A stretch of DNA of 64,000 nt, from positions 124,001-188,000 of the forward strand of contig JAPYOS010000003.1 in the NCBI GenBank assembly GCA_029938085.1. The letters run 5' to 3'. The notes under the pieces were generated by a model, which worked only from the letters and a program-made list of their open reading frames with translations, ran no database searches and had not been told where the DNA came from. The stretch comes from Oceanospirillaceae bacterium. GTDB taxonomy: Bacteria; Pseudomonadota; Gammaproteobacteria; Pseudomonadales; Balneatricaceae. Both the position numbers and the translations under genes were made by a program. This document shows positions 37,763 through 46,999 of the stretch, one piece after another (the stretch's first letter is position 1; each line of letters starts with the position of its first letter).

Positions 37763-37852
37763 CCAGGGCTCCGTTTGTCAGTCACAGCACTTGAAACATG
37801 GGCGTCTAGCCCCTATGTTGTTAGTACCACCACATACAATGGAGTTGAATGA

Positions 37853-38149
37853 ATGCAAGCGTTAAAGAACAACCTCACCTCAGAAGCCTTTTGGCTACGT
37901 TTGGTATTTATGTTGTTAAGCCTGTTATTAGTGGAGATTGCGGCATCTGTTTTAGTGTTGTTAGTTGTAGGCCAGTTTTTATACCGTTTGTTTAATGAGG
38001 AAAGTCACGCCAAAATACTGCAGTTTAGTAACAGTTTAGGCCGCTTTATTCTGCATAGTTACCGCTTTTTGTCGTATCAAACAGACACCAAACCGTTTCC
38101 TTTTAGCGATTGGCCCGAGGCTGAAGACTTACCCAAGGAAGACGATTAA
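37853..38149 (+). CDS. DUF4389 family membrane protein
   Basis: A 98-residue small membrane protein of the DUF4389 family. A hydrophobic stretch at about residues 15-45 can form one or two membrane segments, followed by an amphipathic region and an acidic C-terminus. The function is unknown. The stop overlaps the sixA start by one base (TAATG), so the two are translationally coupled. Confidence 0.82.
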   Translation: MQALKNNLTSEAFWLRLVFMLLSLLLVEIAASVLVLLVVGQFLYRLFNEESHAKILQFSNSLGRFILHSYRFLSYQTDTKPFPFSDWPEAEDLPKEDD

Positions 38150-38619
38150 TGAAACTGTTGTTGGTGCGTCATGGTGAAGCGAGTTTTAATGCTTCAACTG
38201 ACGCCCAGCGCCCACTTACACAGCAAGGCATTCGTGCAGTTGAACAACAAATCGCCAATGCTGCGATCCCCTGGGCCGATTTTTCTGCCCTATGGGCCAG
38301 CCCTTACCTACGGGCGCAGCAAACGGCCCAGCTGATTCAAAGTCGCTTAGAAGAGCAGTCACTGCCCTTGGCGCTACAAACTCATAAGGCCATTACGCCT
38401 CATGGGGAATTAACCCAAGTACAAGATTTTTTGTTAACACAACCTCAAACCGGTATTATTTTGGTGACTCATCAGCCGCTGGTGAGTGGTTTGATTGGGC
38501 AGTTTTGCCATGCTGACCCCTATCTTGGTGAGCCCATGATGCCTGCCTCAATGGCTTTATTAGAAGGCGAGATAGCCGCCGCCGCATGTATGAGATTGAC
38601 TCAATTGGAGCACCCATGA
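38149..38619 (+). CDS. sixA: Phosphohistidine phosphatase SixA
   Basis: A 156-residue histidine-phosphatase superfamily protein (E. coli SixA 161). The catalytic RHG motif is at residues 6-8 (LLVRHGEASFN) and the second histidine is in ILVTHQPLVSGLIG near residue 107. SixA dephosphorylates phosphohistidine in HPt domains and PTS proteins. Its stop overlaps the start of the next gene (ATGA). Confidence 0.93.
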   Translation: MKLLLVRHGEASFNASTDAQRPLTQQGIRAVEQQIANAAIPWADFSALWASPYLRAQQTAQLIQSRLEEQSLPLALQTHKAITPHGELTQVQDFLLTQPQTGIILVTHQPLVSGLIGQFCHADPYLGEPMMPASMALLEGEIAAAACMRLTQLEHP

Positions 38620-39164
38620 AACTGGATTTCAAAGCACTCGTAGTGTTATTAATACCCTTGACCTTGTCGGCTTATAGCGCCAATGGTTATGCCGATGCGG
38701 CGCTCAATATGGTTCCGGGCAGCCGTTTAGTGGAGCGTTCTACGCTTGGCGCTCCTTATTATGTGTTGCCAGTCAGTAGCATGCGCAAGGTTAATGGCAT
38801 TATCGCCGCTGAACATAATTTGTATTTAACCGGTGAACTGTCGGCCTACACATGGGAAGTGGTGCCAGGTATGGGGCCTGAACGAGCCCACTTAACCAGC
38901 CTGTCGCAGTTACAACAAGCCGGTGCAGATATATTGTTTGACTGCCATGGCCGCGCCTGTGGTTCTAGCAATCAATGGGCTAATCAAGTGTTTCACGAGT
39001 CTGGTTTATATGGCTTAGATGATCAGCAACGTTACACTGCACTCAAACAAAAGGTACCACAAGGGGTGGACTACTATGCGCTTTACACCACCCAAAAGGG
39101 TAATCGTAAAGTCTACCTGCATTTAGAACACTTACAGGGTATGACCCAGCATATAGGACAGTAA
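38616..39164 (+). CDS. DUF4892 exported protein
   Basis: A 182-residue protein with a signal peptide (MKLDFKALVVLLIPLTLSAY, then ANGYA). I recognise the DUF4892 family from ILFDCHGRACGSSNQWANQV near residues 105-124 and GNRKVYLHLEHL near the end. It should be periplasmic; function unknown. The frame is open ten codons further up, but the ATG at 38616 overlaps the sixA stop with GGAG just before it and starts the signal peptide. It is followed 2 nt later by a patatin gene. Confidence 0.85.
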   Translation: MKLDFKALVVLLIPLTLSAYSANGYADAALNMVPGSRLVERSTLGAPYYVLPVSSMRKVNGIIAAEHNLYLTGELSAYTWEVVPGMGPERAHLTSLSQLQQAGADILFDCHGRACGSSNQWANQVFHESGLYGLDDQQRYTALKQKVPQGVDYYALYTTQKGNRKVYLHLEHLQGMTQHIGQ

Positions 39165-39166
39165 TT

Positions 39167-40027
39167 ATGCCAACAGTGGCCTTAGTTTTAGGCAGTGGTG
39201 GGGCCAGAGGAAACGCCCATATTGGCGTTATACAGGTACTACAAGAACAAGGATTTGATATCGTCAGCATCGCTGGCTGTTCCATGGGCTCGGTAGTGGG
39301 GGGGATGTATGCCGCAGGTCAATTGCCGGCATTCACTAGCTGGGTAACGGGGCTCTCTCGCTTTGATGTGTTTCGATTGGTGGATATGTCACTGTTATCC
39401 ATGGGTGCGATTAGGGGTGAAAAAGCCTATGCAGTGTTAGAAAACTTGGTAGGAGATCAGTTGATTGAAAACTTACCTATTCCCTATACCGCGGTGGCAA
39501 CCGATTTGGTGAAGCAGCAAGAAGTGTGGTTTCAAAGTGGCCCTATGATGGATGCCATACGCGCCAGCGTAGCGGTACCGGGCATGATTATGCCGGTGAC
39601 TGAGGATGATCGCTTTTTAGTGGACGGTGGTTTGTTGAACCCTGTGCCTATTATGCCTACTGTTGCTGATCAAGCCGACCTCATTGTTGCTGTCAATCTA
39701 AATACCGATGTGGCACACCACCCGGTGCTCCAAAGGCCTAATTTGAATAGTGATGGCCACCACGACGAGTGGACCGCTCCCAATGCTAAGGTTAGTAAAA
39801 GCCAACGTAGCCATCTGCAATGGAATAAAATGGAAATGCTCAATCAGTGTTTCGAGACCATGCAGTCGACCATGGCCAAATACAAAATGGCAGGTTATGA
39901 ACCCGACGTTGAGATTAAGGTAGACCGCAACGAATGTAGCTTTTTTGAGCTATATCGCGCTAAAGAAATGATCGAAGTGGGGCGAAAAGCCGCGTTATCT
40001 GCCCTGCAAGCAGGGCATAAAATCTAA
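39167..40027 (+). CDS. Patatin-like phospholipase (RssA-like)
   Basis: A 286-residue cytoplasmic patatin-fold lipid hydrolase. The oxyanion loop is GSGGARGNAHIG near residues 9-20, the nucleophile elbow GCSMG near 37-41, and the catalytic Asp in VDGGLLNPVP near 153. It has no signal peptide. The natural substrate is unknown. It is the last gene of the DUF4389-sixA-DUF4892-patatin group and converges on folE. Confidence 0.9.
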   Translation: MPTVALVLGSGGARGNAHIGVIQVLQEQGFDIVSIAGCSMGSVVGGMYAAGQLPAFTSWVTGLSRFDVFRLVDMSLLSMGAIRGEKAYAVLENLVGDQLIENLPIPYTAVATDLVKQQEVWFQSGPMMDAIRASVAVPGMIMPVTEDDRFLVDGGLLNPVPIMPTVADQADLIVAVNLNTDVAHHPVLQRPNLNSDGHHDEWTAPNAKVSKSQRSHLQWNKMEMLNQCFETMQSTMAKYKMAGYEPDVEIKVDRNECSFFELYRAKEMIEVGRKAALSALQAGHKI

Positions 40028-40044
40028 TTAACGCTCGATCCAGC

Positions 40045-40587
40045 CTAGGACTTAATAAGCGTTAAGAACTCGGCGCGGGTGCGGGCGTCTTCACGCAGCT
40101 TGCCCAGTAGTACCGAAGTCTTCATGTTGGCATTTTGTTTTTGTACACCACGCATCATCATGCACATGTGTTGCGCTTCAATGATAACCCCCACCCCTTT
40201 AGCGTTGGTGACTTCCATAATGGTGTCGGCGATTTGTTTGGTCATATTTTCTTGAATTTGTAGACGGCGGGCATACATATCTACAATCCGTGCCACCTTA
40301 GACAAACCCAACACTTTACCCGAGGGTAAGTAGGCCACATGGCACTTGCCAATAAACGGTAACAAGTGATGCTCACATAGAGAATACAGTTCGATGTCTT
40401 TAACGATCACCATCTCTTCGTTGTCTGAAGGGAATAGGGCGCCGTTGATCACTTCATCAATGTTCTTTTCGTAACCGTTATTAAGAAACTTAAAGGCTTT
40501 GGCAGCCCGTTTAGGGGTGTCCTTTAGGCCTGGGCGGTTTAAGTCTTCGCCGATGCCGGCGATGATATCTGCGTATGCTTTTTCCAT
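40045..40587 (-). CDS. folE: GTP cyclohydrolase I
   Basis: A 180-residue GTP cyclohydrolase I that makes dihydroneopterin triphosphate for folate synthesis. Zinc ligands are in [14 protein letters not shown] near residue 68 and [12 protein letters not shown] near 138. The open frame begins earlier, but the ATG at 40587 (MEKAYADII) gives the compact bacterial form. E. coli FolE is longer at the N-terminus (222). Confidence 0.95.
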   Translation of the reverse strand: MEKAYADIIAGIGEDLNRPGLKDTPKRAAKAFKFLNNGYEKNIDEVINGALFPSDNEEMVIVKDIELYSLCEHHLLPFIGKCHVAYLPSGKVLGLSKVARIVDMYARRLQIQENMTKQIADTIMEVTNAKGVGVIIEAQHMCMMMRGVQKQNANMKTSVLLGKLREDARTRAEFLTLIKS

Positions 40588-40703
40588 GGGAATTCTCGGT
40601 AAAATGGCGGCTTCAAATTTAACGCGCACCATACTTGATGCGCAGGCAGAGGTAAAGGCTAGTGTCGCTTTAGAGCTTAAATTGGGTTTATATTAACTCA
40701 TTT

Positions 40704-41282
40704 TTACCGACTTTTGCGGCTGTTCTTGAGTAATACGTAAACTGCACCGGTACCACCGTCTTTGGGTAATGCCGAAGTAAATGCCAACACCTCATCCACT
40801 TGCTGTAACCAATGGCTCACGTGGGACTTAAGTAAGGCCTGGCCGGCACCACGAAGATCACCATTATCATCCGTATAACCCGCGCCTGCTTTGCCATGTA
40901 TGATCAGGAGGCAGCGGTCGCCCTCGGCTTGTGCTTGTTTGATTGCCCGCCAAACCACTTCACGGGCTTGCTCTACTCGATACCCATGTAAATCGGCAAG
41001 CAGAGTAGGCCGCATATGACCATGTTGTAAGCGGCGTAAACTGGCGGCATCCAAGCCGGTACGGTGGTAGCTCAACAGTTGTTCAGACTCGACCATAATA
41101 AAGCCATCTTCCCCCAACGCCGCCGCAGTAGGAGTGACTTGGGTGGCCGAAGCCCGTCTGATAGCAAGGCTTTGGGCGTCTTTGGATGTGGTTTTAGGGC
41201 TGGTTTGGCGGCCCGGCTTACGTAGCGGTTCCACCTGACCCATAGCCAGCCTAAAATCATGCTTTTCGTCTTGCTGGTTCAT
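40704..41282 (-). CDS. Smr/MutS2-domain protein
   Basis: A 192-residue protein with a C-terminal Smr domain. DLHGYRVEQAREVVWRAI near residues 97-114, LLIIHGKAGAGY near 124 and the late GGTGAVYVLL are the domain's three motifs. The N-terminal half is charged and less conserved, as in YdaL/SmrA proteins. Smr domains can nick DNA or cleave RNA; the role here is unknown. It stands divergent from prmB, 114 nt away. Confidence 0.9.
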   Translation of the reverse strand: MNQQDEKHDFRLAMGQVEPLRKPGRQTSPKTTSKDAQSLAIRRASATQVTPTAAALGEDGFIMVESEQLLSYHRTGLDAASLRRLQHGHMRPTLLADLHGYRVEQAREVVWRAIKQAQAEGDRCLLIIHGKAGAGYTDDNGDLRGAGQALLKSHVSHWLQQVDEVLAFTSALPKDGGTGAVYVLLKNSRKSR

Positions 41283-41396
41283 AATTATTTATTGCCATTG
41301 GACTAGTGGTTTATACCCAGATAGGCGGTGAGGTAATGGTATCGATACTGTGCTTAGCTTACAATGGCGCGTCCAATAATTTGTGTGTAATTGTTT

Positions 41397-42302
41397 ATGA
41401 GTACCACCTTGCTGCAGTCTATAGAAGCCGCCGAACATGCCTTAACTGAAGCCCAAGTGCATTTTGGTCACGGTACTGACAATGCGTGGGACGAAGCTGT
41501 GTTTTTAGTGTTAGGTGCCTGTGGGCTGCCGTTAGATGCGAACCAAGAGCAGTTGCAGACCGTGTTAACAAGCGCACAGTTGACAACCGTAAGCCAGTGG
41601 TTGTCACAACGTATTGACCAGCGCCTGCCGTTGCCTTATTTGCTGGGTGAAACCTGGTTTGCCGGCATTCCTTTTGCCGTTAGTGAGGCTGTTATCATCC
41701 CGCGTTCGCCCATGGCTGAGCTCATTGCGGAACACTTTGCACCGTCTTTGAAGCAGCCACCGAAAAAGGCTCTAGACTTGTGCTGTGGTAGCGGTTGTAT
41801 TGGTATAGCCATGGCCTTGCACATGGAAATTCCTCATGTGGATATGGGTGACATTGCACCTGCTGCCTTGGCGCTAAGTCAGCGTAATATTGAGACGCAT
41901 GGGCTAAGTCAAAGCGTATCTGTGTATGATTCTAATTTGTTTGCTGGCCTTGAACCGGCTCAATACGATTTAATTGTTAGTAACCCTCCTTACGTGGATG
42001 CTAAAGATTACAATGAAATGCCCGCTGAATTTGCCCATGAGCCAAGGTTGGCATTAGTGTCGGGTGATGATGGCCTCGATTTAACCGCATTAATGTTGTC
42101 TCAGGCGGCAGATTGGTTAACTGATCAGGGTTTAATCGTCATAGAAGTAGGTAACAGTGAAGTGGCCTTACAGGCAGCGTTGCCGGAGGTACCATTTTTG
42201 TGGCTTGAGTTGAGTCAGGGCGGCAACGGCATTTTTTGCCTAACGGCGGCGCAATGCAGGCAGTACCAAGGCCGATTTACTGCATGGCAACAGTCTCGTT
42301 AG
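41397..42302 (+). CDS. prmB: Ribosomal protein L3 N5-glutamine methyltransferase
   Basis: A 301-residue SAM-dependent methyltransferase. The catalytic IVSNPPYVDA is near residue 195 and the SAM loop LDLCCGSGCIGIAMAL near 124-139. The N-terminal helical domain fits PrmB rather than PrmC; PrmB methylates a glutamine of ribosomal protein L3 and is commonly next to aroC, as here. ATG at 41397 is preferred over a TTG two codons upstream. Confidence 0.93.
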   Translation: MSTTLLQSIEAAEHALTEAQVHFGHGTDNAWDEAVFLVLGACGLPLDANQEQLQTVLTSAQLTTVSQWLSQRIDQRLPLPYLLGETWFAGIPFAVSEAVIIPRSPMAELIAEHFAPSLKQPPKKALDLCCGSGCIGIAMALHMEIPHVDMGDIAPAALALSQRNIETHGLSQSVSVYDSNLFAGLEPAQYDLIVSNPPYVDAKDYNEMPAEFAHEPRLALVSGDDGLDLTALMLSQAADWLTDQGLIVIEVGNSEVALQAALPEVPFLWLELSQGGNGIFCLTAAQCRQYQGRFTAWQQSR

Positions 42303-42366
42303 ATTGCAGCTGGTGCCCGTATACAGCTATAATTTAACCTGAAATTTAATTTGAGTAAAATCACCC

Positions 42367-43452
42367 ATGTCTGGCAATACCTTTGGTAAGTTGTTTACCG
42401 TAACCACCTTTGGCGAAAGCCATGGCCCTGCATTAGGCGCAACTATCGATGGCTGCCCAGCCGGTATTGAATTGTGTGAAGCCGATCTGCAAACTGATCT
42501 GGACCGTCGCAAGCCGGGCACATCTCGCCATACCACACAGCGCCGCGAAGCCGACCAAGTGCGCATCCTCTCTGGCGTATTTGAAGGCGTCACCACGGGT
42601 ACGCCGATTGGACTGTTAATCGAAAATACCGATCAGCGTTCAAAAGACTACGGAAACATTAAGGATCAATTCCGGCCTGCCCATGCAGATTATACCTACA
42701 TGCACAAATATGGCGTGCGTGATTACCGCGGAGGTGGCCGCTCGTCGGCTCGAGAAACGGCCATGCGGGTAGCAGCAGGCGCAGTAGCCAAAAAGTTTTT
42801 GGTGACTCAAGGTATTCAGGTTAATGGTTATTTGTCGCAATTGGGACCAATTAAACTCACTTGTCCAGACCCGTCTATAGTTAATGACAACCCTTTCTTT
42901 TGTGGCCAAGCCGATAAGCTCGAAGAGTTAGAGCAATTTATGGATGCTCTGCGCAAGTCTGGCAACTCCATTGGGGCCCAAGTAACGGTGATTGCCACTG
43001 GTGTTGCAGCTGGCCTTGGTGAACCTATTTTTGATCGCCTTGACGCTGAGTTAGCCCATGGTTTAATGAGTATTAATGCCGTTAAAGGGGTAGAAATTGG
43101 CGACGGCTTTGAGGCTGTAAGTCAACGGGGTACAGAACACCGTGATGAAATGACACCGACCGGATTTTTATCTAACCATGCCGGCGGCATTTTAGGCGGC
43201 ATTAGTAGCGGCCAAGATATTATCACCCGTATTGCCCTCAAACCGACCTCCAGTTTGCACCTACCTGGTCAGTCCATTGATGTGCACGGCAATGCCGTTG
43301 AAGTGGTCACCAAGGGACGACATGATCCGTGTGTGGGTATCCGTGCAACACCCATTGCAGAAGCCATGGTCGCGTTAACCTTGATGGACCATTTTTTACG
43401 TCAGCGTGGTCAAAATGGCACCCCAAGTTATGATCTTCCCACCATTAACTAA
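42367..43452 (+). CDS. aroC: Chorismate synthase
   Basis: A 361-residue enzyme (E. coli 361) that converts EPSP to chorismate using reduced FMN. Signatures: [18 protein letters not shown] near residues 17-34, [20 protein letters not shown] near 116-135, and [17 protein letters not shown] near the C-terminus. It follows prmB by 64 nt and is followed 10 nt later by the tungstate transporter genes, which may be read through from it. Confidence 0.97.
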   Translation: MSGNTFGKLFTVTTFGESHGPALGATIDGCPAGIELCEADLQTDLDRRKPGTSRHTTQRREADQVRILSGVFEGVTTGTPIGLLIENTDQRSKDYGNIKDQFRPAHADYTYMHKYGVRDYRGGGRSSARETAMRVAAGAVAKKFLVTQGIQVNGYLSQLGPIKLTCPDPSIVNDNPFFCGQADKLEELEQFMDALRKSGNSIGAQVTVIATGVAAGLGEPIFDRLDAELAHGLMSINAVKGVEIGDGFEAVSQRGTEHRDEMTPTGFLSNHAGGILGGISSGQDIITRIALKPTSSLHLPGQSIDVHGNAVEVVTKGRHDPCVGIRATPIAEAMVALTLMDHFLRQRGQNGTPSYDLPTIN

Positions 43453-43462
43453 GCAGGTATTG

Positions 43463-44275
43463 ATGAAATACCTCCCGGCGATGGGCCTACGTGCCTCCGT
43501 AGCTATATTGTTAAGTTTGATGAGCTGTATGGCCTTAGCGGAGAGCATTCGTATAGCCACCACTACTAGTACCTATAACTCCGGTTTGCTCGATCATTTG
43601 TTGAGCGCCTACGGTGAAACTCATGACTTGGAAGTGCAGGTTATTTCCGTGGGTACGGGCAAGGCGCTGAGGATGGCACAAAACGGTGACGTTGATTTAG
43701 TCATGACGCACGCGCCTGTCGCAGAAGCTGCGTTTATGGACCAAGGTTTTGGTATAGAAGCCCGCAGCGTGATGTATAACGACTTCATATTGGTAGGCCC
43801 AAAGGCTGACCCAGCCAAGGTGCATGGCACCCACACAGTGACTGAAGGGTTGCAGCGCATCGCTGCGTTTAATAGTAAGTTCATATCCCGCGGTGACGAT
43901 TCGGGCACCCACAAAAAAGAATTACAGCTGTGGCAACATCTAGGTGCTAGCCCGACCTTTAGTGGCTATTTAGAATCCGGCCGAGGCATGGGCCACAGTT
44001 TGCAAATGGCGTCCGAACTGGGCGCATACACCATGACCGATCGTGGCACATGGTTAGCATTAAAACAAAAACTCAACCTGCAACTGGTGTTAGAAAGTGA
44101 CCCTCGGCTATTAAATCCATATCAGGTAATGTTGGTTAACCCAGCGCGCCATAGTCATGTAAAAGTCAATGAGGCGCGGGAGTTTGCCCAATGGCTAATC
44201 AACTCAGAAGGTCAAGCCGCCATCGGTAGTTTTCGTATTAACGGCGAAGCCCTATTTCTACCGTCTGCTGAGTAA
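43463..44275 (+). CDS. tupA: Tungstate ABC transporter substrate-binding protein
   Basis: A 270-residue periplasmic protein with a signal peptide ending near residue 27 (LMSCMALAE). Directly after it lies RIATTTSTYNSGLLDHLL with the TTTS motif, known to bind tungstate in TupA. Further family blocks are DLVMTHAPVAE and SRGDDSGTHKKE. ATG at 43463 has an AGG 5 nt upstream; a longer frame overlaps aroC. Sequence alone cannot fully exclude molybdate or vanadate. Confidence 0.9.
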   Translation: MKYLPAMGLRASVAILLSLMSCMALAESIRIATTTSTYNSGLLDHLLSAYGETHDLEVQVISVGTGKALRMAQNGDVDLVMTHAPVAEAAFMDQGFGIEARSVMYNDFILVGPKADPAKVHGTHTVTEGLQRIAAFNSKFISRGDDSGTHKKELQLWQHLGASPTFSGYLESGRGMGHSLQMASELGAYTMTDRGTWLALKQKLNLQLVLESDPRLLNPYQVMLVNPARHSHVKVNEAREFAQWLINSEGQAAIGSFRINGEALFLPSAE

Positions 44276-44283
44276 CTCAACCT

Positions 44284-44994
44284 ATGAATGAATTATGGCA
44301 CACCTTTAGCTCCGCCATTGCCCAACTTGCTAGTGGTGACCCCATGTTATGGGGCATTGTTGGGGTATCTTTTAGTGTGTCGGCCAGCGCCTTGTTTATT
44401 GCTTTGCTTCCTGCCTTAAGTGTAGGTTTTGTGTTGGCCTATTTTCGCTTTCCTGGCCGTTGGGCAGTCATTAGCTTGCTTAATAGTCTGCTTGCGGTGC
44501 CCACGGTGGTGGTGGGATTGGTATTGTATATGTTGTTATCTCGGGCTGGGCCTTTGGGTGATCTTAACCTCTTGTTTACTCGCCCAGCGATGATTGTCGG
44601 GCAGATCTTATTGTGCTTTCCACTGCTGGTCGCCATGAGCCTGAGTGCTTTTCAAGCGGCGGATCATCGGGTGTTAGAAACGGCAAAAACGCTGGGCGCA
44701 AACCCTTGGCAAGCCTTTGTGACCTTATTATTTGAAGTGCGTTTTGCCTTGTTAGCGGCGGTAGTCACGGCGTTTGGGCGTATTATCGCCGAAGTCGGTA
44801 GCGCCATGATGGTGGGTGGTAATATCCTTCACCACACCCGTAATATTACCACCGCCATTGCCTTAGAGACCGGCAAGGGCGAATTTGTGCAAGGCGTGGC
44901 GTTGGGTATTGTCTTACTCACCTTAGCCTTGGTGCTTAACGTGAGTTTAGGCTGGATGCAAAGTCACAGCCGCGTATTGAGGCATGGTACCTGA
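44284..44994 (+). CDS. tupB: Tungstate ABC transporter permease
   Basis: A 236-residue inner-membrane permease with about five or six hydrophobic segments. The EAA-like loop reads ETAKTLGANPWQAFVTLLFE near residues 132-151. GRIIAEVGSAMMVGGNI near 166 is typical of TupB/WtpB. It starts 8 nt after tupA and its stop shares bases with the tupC start (TGATG). Confidence 0.92.
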   Translation: MNELWHTFSSAIAQLASGDPMLWGIVGVSFSVSASALFIALLPALSVGFVLAYFRFPGRWAVISLLNSLLAVPTVVVGLVLYMLLSRAGPLGDLNLLFTRPAMIVGQILLCFPLLVAMSLSAFQAADHRVLETAKTLGANPWQAFVTLLFEVRFALLAAVVTAFGRIIAEVGSAMMVGGNILHHTRNITTAIALETGKGEFVQGVALGIVLLTLALVLNVSLGWMQSHSRVLRHGT

Positions 44995-45620
44995 TGCGTT
45001 TAGAGCTCACCAACGTGCGCCAAAGTTTTGGCGAGCAAAACTTGTTCGTTATTGATCAATTGCAGTTAATCAGCGGTAGCGCAGTGCATTTGCACGGGCC
45101 CAATGGCGCCGGTAAATCAACCTTGATGAAAATTATGGCAGGTTTACAAAAGCCAACTGCGGGGCAGGTTAAGCGAGTAGCGGACGTAGGGGAGACTAGC
45201 CTGCAGCAAGCCGTTATTTATTTACACCAAAACCCCTACTTGTTTGATACCAATGTACGCAAAAATGTGGAATATGGCCTGCGTTTACAAGGTCGTAAAG
45301 ACGCTAAGAAAGTTGATCAAGTGCTGCAGTGGGCCGGGTTAGACCATTTACAGCATCGCCAAGCCCACTTATTGTCTGGCGGTGAACGCCAGCGTTTGGC
45401 TTTAGCGAGGGCCTTGGTGTTAGACCCTGCGTTAATCTTGCTCGATGAACCCACCAGTAATTTGGATGCAGGTTCATTAGAACGCATTGAGCAAATGCTC
45501 AGAGACTTGTATCAACGCGGCACTGGTTTTTTGTTGTCCTGCCACCAAGACAACGCCCTCACCAAGCTTTGTAATCAACATTGGCGCTTGGCCGATGGCA
45601 GTTTGTCTGGCTTAGACTAG
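44994..45620 (+). CDS. tupC: Tungstate ABC transporter ATP-binding protein
   Basis: A 208-residue single-cassette ABC ATPase. Walker A HGPNGAGKSTLM is near residue 34, the signature LLSGGERQRLALARAL near 125, and Walker B LILLDEPTSNLD near 148. It lacks the C-terminal TOBE/MOP extension of ModC. The gene completes tupABC, and its stop overlaps the convergent yecA-family stop by 4 nt. Confidence 0.92.
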   Translation: MRLELTNVRQSFGEQNLFVIDQLQLISGSAVHLHGPNGAGKSTLMKIMAGLQKPTAGQVKRVADVGETSLQQAVIYLHQNPYLFDTNVRKNVEYGLRLQGRKDAKKVDQVLQWAGLDHLQHRQAHLLSGGERQRLALARALVLDPALILLDEPTSNLDAGSLERIEQMLRDLYQRGTGFLLSCHQDNALTKLCNQHWRLADGSLSGLD

Positions 45621-46240
45621 TGTTTGCGCCCTTGGCCTTTTTTACCGGCAAAACTGCCTTTAGGTTTGTCGGCAGGTACGCGGAACAATAAGTACAAGTC
45701 TTGCAATAATTCAGGAATTTGCTCGCACAGTTGTTGGCAAAATTCCGGTTGGCGCCGTAACTCTTCTAGCTCCTCATCTTCGTCTAGTTTAGCTGCCAAC
45801 ATAAACGGCAACAAACATTCGGCTACGTCTTCTTCTTGTTGTGCAAACCATGCATCTTCTTGGCTAAAAATAAGCTCCATAAAACCCTGCGCCCAGTATT
45901 CAAGCAAACAGTCGTCTTCTTCGTCCAGCTCTAGTGTAAGGTCGCAAGGCAGGTCTATGTCTTGGTCTGATTCTAAGCATTCACGCAAGTAAGCATATTC
46001 TTGACGCATCAAGTTGAGCATTTCATGACGCTCCGCACTGTCCTCTTGCACTGGCGTTTCGGCTAATACCTGTTCGAGCCACTGCGCTTCGGGTAGTGGT
46101 TCTGGGCTAATAGCTAAGGCACACAAATAGCCATGCAGGGCAATGTAGTCCAAGGCTTCTTCTTGAACTTTATCGGATAGCAGGTAAGCATCAAGCTGGT
46201 CGATTTGTTGGTTGGTTAAAGGATCGCGAGTACCAGACAT
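45617..46240 (-). CDS. YecA/UPF0149 family protein
   Basis: A 207-residue acidic protein of the UPF0149/YecA family (DPLTNQQIDQLDAYL start; IALHGYLCALAISPEPLP near residues 31-48). An unusually Asp/Glu-rich centre (ELDEEDD) is followed by a helical part and a basic tail KKGQGRKH. It lacks the C-terminal SEC-C zinc motif found in some YecA proteins. The frame is open 15 codons further, but the ATG at 46240 matches homologue starts. Function unknown. Confidence 0.82.
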   Translation of the reverse strand: MSGTRDPLTNQQIDQLDAYLLSDKVQEEALDYIALHGYLCALAISPEPLPEAQWLEQVLAETPVQEDSAERHEMLNLMRQEYAYLRECLESDQDIDLPCDLTLELDEEDDCLLEYWAQGFMELIFSQEDAWFAQQEEDVAECLLPFMLAAKLDEDEELEELRRQPEFCQQLCEQIPELLQDLYLLFRVPADKPKGSFAGKKGQGRKH

Positions 46241-46281
46241 ATTCAAAGCCCAAGATGAAAAAGAGCGCCCATTATAACCTA

Positions 46282-46998
46282 TCAATCCGTTGTTTTGGTT
46301 TTCTCAAGAGGTTTTAATTTGAGCGCACCATGACTCAAGGTAGATTGATAATTATTGAGCCCATGCTGGTTAATGGTTTGGTTAGCCTGCAACATTTCTT
46401 CTAACATGCCGCTAGTGGCGGGTTGTAAGTCTGGGTTGTCACTGACTTGAGGCGACATCTTGCGCTTTAGTGCCGCTGCCGCTTGGGGGCTGCCAGAGAG
46501 TGTCATGCCCACAGCGGCCTGCCTTACCAGTTGTAAATCCTGGCTGGTGAGGTCGGGGAAAAAAGCTGTGGTCCAGCTAATGTTTCGGGCTTGCCAGATG
46601 TGCCGGTCGAGGCTGTCGGTAAGGTAATTCAGTGCAGATGAATTAGGGTTGCGGTTAAGTAAATAGCCTAAGGCTAATAGTCCGCTGTTCTTGGCTCTAA
46701 ATTGTTCGGCGCTAATGACCCCTTGGCCGTCTTGTATATAAGCCACTATAGGCGATACGGTTGTTTCATCACAGATGTAACCTAAAGTTTCCAAAATGTT
46801 AGAGTGGAAGGTTTGTTGCCTTGGATCGGCAAGCAGCGCTAACAGAGTAGTGGTATCGGAACTGTTGTATTTAGACGCGTCCGCTTTCGGTACGCCGTGA
46901 GGGAAAAGTTGTTGCACAAAAGTGGTGACTGGCAGTGTGTCTGCCGAAGCTACACAACAAAAGCACAGGGTTGCCAATAATAAGCCTAGTGTTTTCAT
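46282..46998 (-). CDS. Secreted HEAT-like repeat protein of unknown function
   Basis: I do not recognise the family. The 238-residue product has a signal peptide (MKTLGLLLATLCFCCVASA), with cleavage likely before DTLP. The mature part is rich in helices of alpha-solenoid style (LLALLADPRQQTFHSNILET; GLLALGYLLNRNP; LVRQAAVGMTLSG), reminiscent of HEAT repeats. The ATG at 46998 has GAGGA at good distance. The stop of the upstream metzincin gene ends one base before this ATG, so the two are tightly coupled. Confidence 0.75.
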   Translation of the reverse strand: MKTLGLLLATLCFCCVASADTLPVTTFVQQLFPHGVPKADASKYNSSDTTTLLALLADPRQQTFHSNILETLGYICDETTVSPIVAYIQDGQGVISAEQFRAKNSGLLALGYLLNRNPNSSALNYLTDSLDRHIWQARNISWTTAFFPDLTSQDLQLVRQAAVGMTLSGSPQAAAALKRKMSPQVSDNPDLQPATSGMLEEMLQANQTINQHGLNNYQSTLSHGALKLKPLEKTKTTD

Positions 46999-46999
46999 G

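Noticed and set aside
37797-37825. Imperfect hairpin after gpsA as a terminator
   Set aside because: It needs a two-base bulge and has no U-run.
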